9,500 nucleotides of DNA from JAFDZW01 sp035632315 (lineage in GTDB: Bacteria; Bacteroidota; Ignavibacteria; Palsa-1295): positions 1 through 9,500 of the forward strand of contig DASQGZ010000064.1 in NCBI GenBank assembly GCA_035632315.1. Direction: 5' to 3'. The notes below the pieces were generated by a model that was not told where the DNA came from, did not search any database, and saw only the letters and a program-made list of their open reading frames with translations. A program made the translations under genes and the position numbers. Positions 1 to 6,920 of the stretch are shown in pieces. Position 1 is the first letter of the stretch. Every line of letters starts with the position of its first letter.

Positions 1-1
1 A

Positions 2-2248
2 TTTTCAGATTCGGTCATTTCCTTCGGTAGCGTCTATAGCGGCGACGCAGTATCAAAGCCGCTTGTGATGACGAATACCGGTAACTGGACCTGTACGGTC
101 GTTCAAGCCTCGATCGTCGGCGCCGACAAAGCGCTTTTTTCATTCACTCCAAGTGATTCGAGTTTTATTGTCGAGCCTGATTCTTCCCGCAAGTTTTCGA
201 TCTCATTTCATCCGGGAAATAAAATAAGTTTTACGTGGAGCGCGTATTTTGTCGTTGTCTATGACGACAATACATTCGATAGTGTACTTCTGGTTGGGAC
301 AGAACTTCCACCGATCATGGATGTCAGCCAGCATGTCCATAATTTTGGAAAGGTAAGGATCGGCGCGTGGCGAATCGATACGGTCACCTCGATCTATAAC
401 CCAAATAATGTTGACGTTACTCTCACAGAACAGGCTGTTCGACCGTCAACACATTTCCTATTTGTATCACAAGTTCCGCCCATACCGTCCCACAAAACGA
501 CTGCTCTTCAAGCCGAATTTAAACCTCTTATTCCGGGACCATTGGAGGCATATTATTATATTAATGCAAATGCCAGTGAACGGGACTCGATTCTTCTCGA
601 AGGCATCGGCGCCGTTGCAAAAGCGATCTTTGCTCCTCAGCAAATAAATTTTGGCGTTGTCAAATCGAATACACCGGTGACCGACAGTACTATTCTGACC
701 GATAGCGGAGATTATCCACTCGAGATCGTATGGTATGAGATCAAAGGACCGGATGCATCCGACTTCAGCGTTCTGTTCCCGCCGACTCCGAAAGCATCCC
801 CTCAAAGTCCGTACATACTTAATGAAGATTCTTCGATCACCATCAAGGTCAGATTTTTCACGAATGCCCGTACCGGCGAGGCGCATTATGCTACGTTGTG
901 CATCCATTACAGCGATTCGTCGAGCGATTGCCTTCCGCTCGAAGCGATCGAAGAAACACAGTATTTGCAATTCGGGCAAAGTTCGGTTGACTTTGGCAAA
1001 GTTCGTGTAAATACATCCGCGCAAAAAACTGCAATGTTCCGTAACGGCTCCGGCAAAACGTTACAAGTAGATTCGCTCTGGCTCACTTCGAATTCGTCGG
1101 TCTTTGCGCTGTTGAGCCAATTAGGCCCTGTTGCCGCGGGTGACAGTGGAAAAGTATCGATCAATTTCTTGCCAACAGCACGAACCCAGTATAATGGCGA
1201 GTTGCACGGAGCCAAAGGTGATTTTAAAACAGACTCTATCCAAGTTCGAGGCATCGGCGCGGCACCGATGCCAACCTTTGCCCCTCAAGTTGTAAATTTT
1301 GGCACAGTTCCATTGTTAACGACACAACCAAATAGTTTTGAACTTATCGATACAGGCGACTGGCAATTGCGTGTGATCCATTCCGAACTCGTCGGAGATA
1401 CATATAATGAATTTACATACACAAAAGCAAGCGGACCCGATCCTACCAGAGATACGGTTGCAGAGCAAGGCAATTCATTGTATAATGTGACATTCAGACC
1501 GACACAAACGATCGTCTATCATACGGCAAAGATCGTTTTCACATTTGACGATAGCACGCAAGGCTACGTTCAGCTTGTTGGATATGACGAATCCCCCTTC
1601 CTTGTGCTCGACGCCGATTCTTTGAATTTTGGGAAAGTACGCATCGGCACCTCAAAAATAGATTCTGCAAATCTTGTCAGCACGTACATTAAACCACTGA
1701 CAGCGGCCTATCTCAATCTGACGAATATTACAAACAATGGCTTCACTGCCGACAAAACCGGGACGAACATTACGGTGCCGGCAAATACGCTCGAGCCAAT
1801 CCACGTAACGTTCACGCCGACGATCATCGGCGCATTTACCGCACGTTTGACAATGGCTAATGCCGATACACTTCCGCATTATGATACAACGTTCATCACC
1901 GGTATCGGCGCAAAACCAATACCGACATTTATGATGGATTCAACGTTGATCGATACGCTCGATTTCGGCGCAATGTTTAATGGGTACTCGGCGACTCGCA
2001 GTATCGTTCTTGCTAACAACGGTAATTGGGATATTTCTACGCTTTCGAAGAAAGTCATCGGCGTGAACGCGACGGATTTTACCCCGAACTTCAGCCAACA
2101 AGTCGTTGTCACTCCCAGTAGCAGTAAAACTCTTGCTATCACCTACCAAGCATCAACTCCGTATCAAGCGGCTACGAGATATGGTGAGATAGACTTCCTG
2201 CTCGATGATAGCAGTGTATTTAAGTTGTATCTGAAAGCGCAAGACATT
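2..2248 (+). repeat. Alternating A-B ASH-domain super-repeat (7 units, A-B-A-B-A-B-A)
   Basis: This is a protein-level repeat inside the first gene. A units begin at about nt 2, 630, 1274 and 1928. They carry a G-[ND]-[WY] turn (TNTGNW, TDSGDY, IDTGDW, NNGNW), and three of the four have a recognisable 'DDS/DDN' strand near the end. B units begin at about nt 320, 959 and 1598. They carry FGKVR (3 of 3) and end in GIGA at residues 180, 396 and 613, a spacing of 216-217 residues. The A-to-A spacing of the FG anchor is 209, 216 and 222 residues. The DNA has diverged, so the units are old rather than freshly amplified. Confidence 0.85.
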
Positions 2249-3007
2249 GCTCCGATAAATCTTGACCTCAAATTCGATAACGAAGCACTCAGGCCGGGCG
2301 ATATAGTTTATCCGAATCTCCGTCTTCTGAGTGCCGTACCCGACTCATTGAAATTAAATCATCTTAAGGGCGTCATTCAATGGGATCCGGCTGTCGTTTC
2401 TCTCATCAAGGTCGAGCCCGCCGTTTCGGCAAAAGGAAAATTAGTACTGACACCTCCGGCTACCGGGAGCGATATAGCGGGGCAATACACATACGATCTT
2501 GATGGCGCCTCGAATAATTTTAATATTACATCACCTATTGCATTGCTTAGGATGACATTCCAACCTGCGCCTGCCGCACAGCCCGGGATGCAATCCCCGT
2601 TACAGCATGCACAATTCTCTCTGCCGAAACGAACAGAGTTTCTCATACAGGAAGTCGGAGGAATACTCTTGATCGATTCGACATGCGGCGATACCCACCT
2701 GACATCGGGATCGTACACGGCGAACTATATCGATATGAATACGCCGAATCCGTTCGGCGGCGATGCATCAAATGAGGTAACAAGCATCCATTATAACATT
2801 GCCCAAGATGGTACCGATGTGCTCATTCGGATCATTGATATTACCGGCCGCGAAGTGATGCGTCCGGTCGATCACGCTCGGCAAAAACAAGGATATTATC
2901 AATTGAACATCTCTGCGCGTGATGTCCCGGCAAGCGGAACATATTTCTACGAATTTACTGCGGGCGCTGACACACCGGTTGTAAAGAAAATGCTTGTACG
3001 GAAATAA
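2..3007 (+). CDS. T9SS-secreted multi-ASH-domain (choice-of-anchor D-like) surface protein, 5' truncated
   Basis: The reading frame is open from base 2, so the gene starts upstream of the window. The codons before the internal GTG at 65 already encode a domain start (ISFGSVYSGD), so 65 is not the true start. Residues below are numbered from 65. Seven ASH/Hydin-type beta-sandwich domains, each about 100-115 residues, are marked by an FG anchor: one upstream of 65, then F94, F196, F310, F412, F522 and F634. A cohesin-like domain follows at about 731-870 (LRPGDIVYPNLRL, then GVIQWDPAVVSLIKVE). Next is a strip with CGDTHL at 874-879. A T9SS type A sorting domain occupies about 893-980 (NTPNPFGG, IRIIDITGREV, PASGTYFYEF, KKMLVRK end). 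By family knowledge, such proteins cross the outer membrane through T9SS and are then anchored or released. The ligand cannot be read from the sequence. An adhesin or extracellular structural role is inference. Its stop lies 5 bases from the convergent aat stop. Confidence 0.93.
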   Translation, partial: FSDSVISFGSVYSGDAVSKPLVMTNTGNWTCTVVQASIVGADKALFSFTPSDSSFIVEPDSSRKFSISFHPGNKISFTWSAYFVVVYDDNTFDSVLLVGTELPPIMDVSQHVHNFGKVRIGAWRIDTVTSIYNPNNVDVTLTEQAVRPSTHFLFVSQVPPIPSHKTTALQAEFKPLIPGPLEAYYYINANASERDSILLEGIGAVAKAIFAPQQINFGVVKSNTPVTDSTILTDSGDYPLEIVWYEIKGPDASDFSVLFPPTPKASPQSPYILNEDSSITIKVRFFTNARTGEAHYATLCIHYSDSSSDCLPLEAIEETQYLQFGQSSVDFGKVRVNTSAQKTAMFRNGSGKTLQVDSLWLTSNSSVFALLSQLGPVAAGDSGKVSINFLPTARTQYNGELHGAKGDFKTDSIQVRGIGAAPMPTFAPQVVNFGTVPLLTTQPNSFELIDTGDWQLRVIHSELVGDTYNEFTYTKASGPDPTRDTVAEQGNSLYNVTFRPTQTIVYHTAKIVFTFDDSTQGYVQLVGYDESPFLVLDADSLNFGKVRIGTSKIDSANLVSTYIKPLTAAYLNLTNITNNGFTADKTGTNITVPANTLEPIHVTFTPTIIGAFTARLTMANADTLPHYDTTFITGIGAKPIPTFMMDSTLIDTLDFGAMFNGYSATRSIVLANNGNWDISTLSKKVIGVNATDFTPNFSQQVVVTPSSSKTLAITYQASTPYQAATRYGEIDFLLDDSSVFKLYLKAQDIAPINLDLKFDNEALRPGDIVYPNLRLLSAVPDSLKLNHLKGVIQWDPAVVSLIKVEPAVSAKGKLVLTPPATGSDIAGQYTYDLDGASNNFNITSPIALLRMTFQPAPAAQPGMQSPLQHAQFSLPKRTEFLIQEVGGILLIDSTCGDTHLTSGSYTANYIDMNTPNPFGGDASNEVTSIHYNIAQDGTDVLIRIIDITGREVMRPVDHARQKQGYYQLNISARDVPASGTYFYEFTAGADTPVVKKMLVRK

Positions 3008-3012
3008 TTATT

Positions 3013-3621
3013 CTATATGGAATCCCACAGAGTCTGGTTCATAAGTGCATCGTCAAGCAAACGAAGATATTCATCTTGTGGTACGGTAAAGAGTCCGAAT
3101 TGCTTCAAGTGCTCGCTTTCCATTTGAGCATCGAGTAGCGTATAATTATGTTTTCGGAGATACTCTATTAAATAGACGAGCGCCGCTTGTGAGGCGAATG
3201 GTTCGTTCGAAAACATCGACTCTCCGCAGAATACAGAGCCAACCGTCAGCCCATATAACCCGCCGACTAATTTACCATCTTTCCACGCTTCGACCGAGTG
3301 AGCAATACCCTTGTGATGAAGTTCTCTATAGAGAAAGAGCATCTCTTCGGATATCCATATCTCATCATCCGGCAGCTCATCATATCGTGCGCAAGCGAGC
3401 ATTACTTTTTCAAATGCAGCATCGACAGAGATCGTGAATCGTTGTTGTTCAATAACCTTTCGAAGCGACCGCCGAACAATGAATTTCTCATCGAGAGGAA
3501 TGATGCCTCGCGGTTCGAAGTAATAAAATCCGATGTTGCCGTAACGACCGTGCGCCATCGGAAAATATCCTTGCCGATATGCGTTGATAATAAGCTCTGT
3601 CGTAACGGCAGAAGCGCTCAT
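3013..3621 (-). CDS. aat: Leucyl/phenylalanyl-tRNA--protein transferase (short form)
   Basis: This cytosolic enzyme transfers Leu or Phe from aminoacyl-tRNA to proteins with N-terminal Arg or Lys, marking them for ClpS/ClpAP in the bacterial N-degron pathway. The 202 residues show the family signature in order: AYRQGYFPMA (14-23), RGIIPLD (38-44), RRSLRK (50-55), AFEKVMLACA (69-78), WIS (89-91), LHHKGIAHSVEAW (101-113), LVGGLYGL (118-125), GESMFS (133-138), LLDAQ (162-166), HL (171-172). E134 and Q166 are 32 residues apart, matching catalytic Glu156 and Gln188 of the E. coli enzyme. The N-terminal segment of the longer E. coli form (about 234 residues) is missing, as in alphaproteobacterial-type short forms. 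The usual ASK after GESMFS reads ASQ. The ATG overlaps the upstream gene's stop in an ATGA, which supports this start and cotranscription with the VWA-OmpA gene. Confidence 0.95.
   Translation of the reverse strand: MSASAVTTELIINAYRQGYFPMAHGRYGNIGFYYFEPRGIIPLDEKFIVRRSLRKVIEQQRFTISVDAAFEKVMLACARYDELPDDEIWISEEMLFLYRELHHKGIAHSVEAWKDGKLVGGLYGLTVGSVFCGESMFSNEPFASQAALVYLIEYLRKHNYTLLDAQMESEHLKQFGLFTVPQDEYLRLLDDALMNQTLWDSI
3618..3621 (-). other. ATGA stop/start overlap of the VWA-OmpA gene and aat
   Basis: On the minus strand the four bases read ATGA. The ATG (3621-3619) starts aat and the TGA (3620-3618) ends the upstream gene. No clear Shine-Dalgarno sequence precedes the ATG. Translation of aat is therefore probably coupled to termination of the upstream gene (inference). 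Confidence 0.85.
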
Positions 3622-4985
3622 TTCGAGAGCACGACAAATTCTATCCGGCGATTAAGGCGCCGACCTTCTTCTGTGGAGTTCGTCGAGATCGGACGCGTAT
3701 CGCCGTAACCGGCAACTTCAAGTCGCGACGGCTGTACACCACTGCTGACAAGATAGCGGCGAACTGCTTCGGCTCGCTTCAGCGAAAGCTCCATATTTTT
3801 TTCGTGCGGACCGGTCGAATCGGCATGGCCTTCGATCCGAAGGCGCATCGATGGGCGCACGAAGAGAAGACGAACGACACGTTCGAGCTCTTCGATGAAT
3901 TCCTGCGCAAGCGATGCTTGATTCGGCTGGAAGAGAAGATCTTCGAACACAAAGCGTTTGCCTTCTTCGAGTGCCTGAAGCTTGCGCGATGCAAGCGGCG
4001 ATTGATCGTCCGAACGAAGAATATCGAGCCGGACACTATCTGGCGCAAGCGTCGATTGCGAGAGATATTTCAACGCATAGAGACTCGTGATATTCGATGC
4101 AACTTGCGTAATCACAGTATCAAATGGTTTATACAGATCGAAGCTCGCTCCTCCGGTCGCCCCGGACATTTCCTGATATTCGGGGTAATCCGTTGAGGAT
4201 ATAGTGATGAGCTTTATCTCGTGCTTATATAGATATTCACCCATCGTCTTTGTCGTAAAATCCGTCGTACCGTCGCCGTGCTCGCCTTGCTGATGATACT
4301 GAGCATCTGAAATCACGATCTCGAGCTTGAGCGCGATGTTGCGCATTGGCATCACTGCTCCGGCCTTGAGACCTTCGAGTGCATTTTCTTTTATGTCACC
4401 GCCGCCTTGTGCTTCAATGTCCGAGATCCATTTTTCGAATTCGCCGGCGTCTTCCGTCATTTTTGGACTTACCCATTCGATCGTATCGGAAAACCTGACA
4501 AGCCCGAGACGAAAATCAAATCCGTGTGAGCGAAGCTGCTCGGCGAAGCGCTTCACGTTATCCTTGACCACCGGAATAATGTCGCGCATCGATGCCGTCT
4601 GATCGATCACGAACACAATATCGACCGGGACACGATTTTCCGCACTGATCAGATCGAGCGATATGATCGGACGCTGAATCCCGTTCTCGAGTACGATCAT
4701 ATCTTCTTTTCTCAGATCTCTGACGAACGTATTCCGATCGGTTACGGCGCTGAAGATCACACTCATCTGCGGAAAGTGTGTGATATCGACACTTTTGATG
4801 TCAAAGAAGACATTTCCTTTTGTGCTGCGAAGGCCGGAGGTTTGTTTGTGCCGCGCAGTTGAATCTCGCTGAGCCGTGGCGGGCCGGGCAGACAAAAGCT
4901 CACCGCCCAACACAAGCAGCGCTGCCAATAAGATATTATAAATAAAGGAGTTGATCAATACTCGGGTATTGTAGTGTACTCGCAC
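3618..4985 (-). CDS. Secreted von Willebrand A domain protein with C-terminal OmpA peptidoglycan-binding domain
   Basis: The 455-residue protein has an N-terminal signal peptide. The hydrophobic stretch is at about 11-28 and cleavage is likely after ATAQ (about 36-39), with no lipobox Cys. Residues about 64-112 form a beta-rich region (VDITHFPQMSVIFSAVTD). A VWA domain spans about 120-300, with a MIDAS-like metal site DQTAS at 128-132, GGGDIKENAL at 194-203 and ISDAQ at 225-229. The OmpA-C domain spans about 345-455, with FEDLLF, IEGHADSTG (384-392), LSLKRAEAVRRYL (400-412), GYGDTRP (426-432) and EGRRLNRRIEF (440-450). D389 and the arginines of the last motif correspond to the family's diaminopimelate-binding residues. 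It probably sits in the periplasm or outer membrane, holds peptidoglycan and displays a VWA ligand-binding face; the ligand is unknown. The start is GTG at 4985: an in-frame TGA lies directly upstream, so it cannot be longer. A TTG at codon 10 is an alternative start. It is the first gene of the operon with aat. Confidence 0.92.
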   Translation of the reverse strand: MRVHYNTRVLINSFIYNILLAALLVLGGELLSARPATAQRDSTARHKQTSGLRSTKGNVFFDIKSVDITHFPQMSVIFSAVTDRNTFVRDLRKEDMIVLENGIQRPIISLDLISAENRVPVDIVFVIDQTASMRDIIPVVKDNVKRFAEQLRSHGFDFRLGLVRFSDTIEWVSPKMTEDAGEFEKWISDIEAQGGGDIKENALEGLKAGAVMPMRNIALKLEIVISDAQYHQQGEHGDGTTDFTTKTMGEYLYKHEIKLITISSTDYPEYQEMSGATGGASFDLYKPFDTVITQVASNITSLYALKYLSQSTLAPDSVRLDILRSDDQSPLASRKLQALEEGKRFVFEDLLFQPNQASLAQEFIEELERVVRLLFVRPSMRLRIEGHADSTGPHEKNMELSLKRAEAVRRYLVSSGVQPSRLEVAGYGDTRPISTNSTEEGRRLNRRIEFVVLSK

Positions 4986-5113
4986 TCATTCACTTATGCA
5001 ATAAACCCAAATTCCGTGCCAATGTTACAAAAATCTTGTGAAAAAATCGTTATTGTTTTTGCTGAAACTCTTTATCTGCCATAGTGTCTGTATAAGTATA
5101 GATATTCCTGAGA
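4986..5113. promoter_or_regulatory. Divergent AT-rich intergenic region (promoters for the minus-strand operon and the propeller genes)
   Basis: These 128 bases separate two divergent start codons, so promoters for both transcripts must lie here or within gene ends. On the plus strand TATAAGTATAG (5091-5101) resembles a -10 element about 13-23 bases before the ATG at 5114, but no good -35 sits at the right distance. No clear Bacteroidota-type TTG/TAnnTTTG pair was found on either strand. On the minus strand a TTGGCA (close to TTGACA) lies near 5019-5024 without a convincing -10. No Shine-Dalgarno sequence precedes either start. The location is well supported by the divergent layout; individual elements are not. 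Confidence 0.4.
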
Positions 5114-6886
5114 ATGACTCGAAAAGGAATCATAGCGATATTGTTGTGCCTCGCTTCCACGAACGTATTCGCGAGTTGGAATCAGGTTGCCCATTTCAAA
5201 GAGATTGGCTCTTGTGCATTTTTTTTGAATGAGCGGGTCGGGCTTGTCGGTTTCGGGATATTTAATACCGGTAATATAGATCTTATTATCCGGAAAACAA
5301 CAAACGGCGGGGCAACGTGGTCACAATCTTCGACACCTGCCGGACAAGGACGAATCACTTCCATCTTTATGCGAGATTCGCTCGTCGGCTATGCTTCAGT
5401 GATGCTCTCCGATTTCTCTTTTGGCACTTCCTCGTACACAATTTGGGAAACAACAGATGGCGGGGCGAACTGGCAAGATATATCAAGTAATCAATCCGGA
5501 GGCGCAACTTGCGTATATGCAACATCAAAAGCGATAGTTACGACTTCATGGAACTACAATGGTGGTGTATTTGGAATAAACAATTTAAATTTTAAGAATT
5601 ATTTTTGGTCAGCCGACCAACGCGATCGAAGCAATGGGATCGATTTCCTTGATGATCTGCATGGTGTTGTGACGATGGGGCCAGATGCCGATGCATTTGG
5701 CAATGTGATATCGAATACATATTATACATCTGATGGTGGATTGAATTGGCAGCTCGGCGGGCAAATGCACGAATCGTGGGGAGTATATGCCGAAAAAAGC
5801 TCCGGTTCATTCTTTTCACTTGCCGAAGATAACCAAGTGAATCCAGGCAATACGCTGTATCAGTCAACAAACAACGGTCGTACTTGGACAAAATTAAATT
5901 CGTTCGGTAACCTTGAATTTACTGGGCACATCACCGGAGCCGCCAACGCGATCTATGTCCAAACGGCGATCTCGAAAAATATCGGACTTATGCGATCTGA
6001 CGATCATGGCGCGACATGGCGAAATGTCGGAGGGCCATCGAACATCAGAGACACTCGTTTCTTTGTGACGGGCTGCCGCGGTGAAGTTGTCTATGCGTTC
6101 GATAATACGGGCGGTATCTGGAAAACAACGGATGGCGGTGACGGCACCCTGATTCCTTCCCCGTATGTCGGCAGCATATCTACAGTTAAAGCCGGTGACG
6201 ATGTTCTGATCCCCGTCTATTACGATACTCTCGAAAATCCGGTGACGGTGCAAGAATTATCGGGTACATTTGAGCTCAATGACAACTTGCTTCAACCTGA
6301 TACGATCGTACTTCAATGGACTCAACTCGAAGGTAAAACAACATTCGATACGATCTATCAAACGAAAACCGGCGTCTGGACATACGATATTGTGCTTAAA
6401 AAAAATACTCCTGTAGCAGGCTCGGGATCGCTGCCGCTATTTTACGTCCACGCGAAAGCATATCTTACCGATACTAATCGAACAGATGTTCTCTTCACGG
6501 CAAATATCATAAACTCCGGGAAAATGACACTCCTCGCAAGCTGCACCGGCGTGCCTCTGCCTGCATTTGTTCTGCAAATGCAATGCGGGGATACAACACT
6601 CTATCAGTATATGCGCGGTGAGAAGCTTACCTCAATGTTTTCTATACGGCCGAATCCCGCGCAAGATCAAATAACGATCTCTTCGAGACTCGCCTCCGCT
6701 TCAGAACTTAAAATTTCGATCTATAATAACCGCGGAGAGCAAGTTTCTTCAAGTCGATACGACGCTCCTGAGGGGATGTCCGACAGAACGATCTCCCTGC
6801 AAAATGTCCCAAATGGAATATATTTTCTTTCTATCAGACGCGATGACGGCACTGTTTATAACCTGAAAGTAGTTATACAACGGTAA
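5114..6886 (+). CDS. T9SS-secreted Asp-box beta-propeller protein (BNR/YCF48-like), first tandem paralogue
   Basis: The 590-residue protein begins with a signal peptide (MTRKGIIAILLCLASTNVFA, likely cut before SWNQ). Residues about 21-346 form a beta-propeller with Asp-box turns at 62-69 (TTNGGATW), 113-120 (TTDGGANW), 205-212 (TSDGGLNW), 251-258 (STNNGRTW), 295-302 (SDDHGATW) and a degenerate 338-345 (TTDGGDGT). The expected third box near 158 is lost. A cohesin-like domain follows (about 349-488), then CGDTTL (491-496) and a T9SS type A sorting domain (about 509-590; IRPNPAQDQITI, PNGIYFLSI, ends LKVVIQR). Family knowledge makes this a secreted or surface-bound protein. Asp boxes occur in sialidases, YCF48/HCF136 and many non-enzymatic propellers. 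I see no sialidase catalytic Arg/Asp context, so a binding role is more likely than glycosidase activity (inference). The next gene is its paralogue, 34 bases downstream, so the two are probably cotranscribed. Confidence 0.92.
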   Translation: MTRKGIIAILLCLASTNVFASWNQVAHFKEIGSCAFFLNERVGLVGFGIFNTGNIDLIIRKTTNGGATWSQSSTPAGQGRITSIFMRDSLVGYASVMLSDFSFGTSSYTIWETTDGGANWQDISSNQSGGATCVYATSKAIVTTSWNYNGGVFGINNLNFKNYFWSADQRDRSNGIDFLDDLHGVVTMGPDADAFGNVISNTYYTSDGGLNWQLGGQMHESWGVYAEKSSGSFFSLAEDNQVNPGNTLYQSTNNGRTWTKLNSFGNLEFTGHITGAANAIYVQTAISKNIGLMRSDDHGATWRNVGGPSNIRDTRFFVTGCRGEVVYAFDNTGGIWKTTDGGDGTLIPSPYVGSISTVKAGDDVLIPVYYDTLENPVTVQELSGTFELNDNLLQPDTIVLQWTQLEGKTTFDTIYQTKTGVWTYDIVLKKNTPVAGSGSLPLFYVHAKAYLTDTNRTDVLFTANIINSGKMTLLASCTGVPLPAFVLQMQCGDTTLYQYMRGEKLTSMFSIRPNPAQDQITISSRLASASELKISIYNNRGEQVSSSRYDAPEGMSDRTISLQNVPNGIYFLSIRRDDGTVYNLKVVIQR

Positions 6887-6920
6887 GTAATTATATTGAA
6901 TCTGACACACGGTTCGTCCG

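Noticed and set aside
467..1024. 185-codon minus-strand open frame opposite the ASH-chain gene
   Set aside because: The plus strand here encodes clear ASH domains. The antisense frame has no recognisable motif and an arginine-rich composition typical of shadow frames.
1..3007. Frequent GATC sites (23 by hand count in the first 3 kb)
   Set aside because: This is about twice a rough random expectation, but many instances are the Ile codon ATC after a codon ending in G. It looks like a codon-pair effect rather than a Dam-type or origin-related cluster.
3298..3708. 136-codon plus-strand open frame opposite aat and the end of the VWA-OmpA gene
   Set aside because: The minus strand carries unmistakable Aat and OmpA-C motifs across the same bases; the plus frame is Arg/Ser-rich without a family match.
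3804..4196. 130-codon plus-strand open frame inside the VWA-OmpA gene
   Set aside because: It is antisense to the VWA and OmpA-C domains, with no start context or motif of its own.
5026..5038. Short inverted repeat ACAA-N5-TTGT in the divergent intergenic region
   Set aside because: The four-base arms are too short to support an operator or terminator call.
5038..5232. GTG-initiated frame whose first residues (KKSLLFLLKLFICHSV) look like a signal peptide
   Set aside because: It runs out of phase into the first propeller gene, which has its own complete signal peptide at 5114. The remainder of the frame has no recognisable protein character. The hydrophobic start is explained by the T-rich intergenic DNA.
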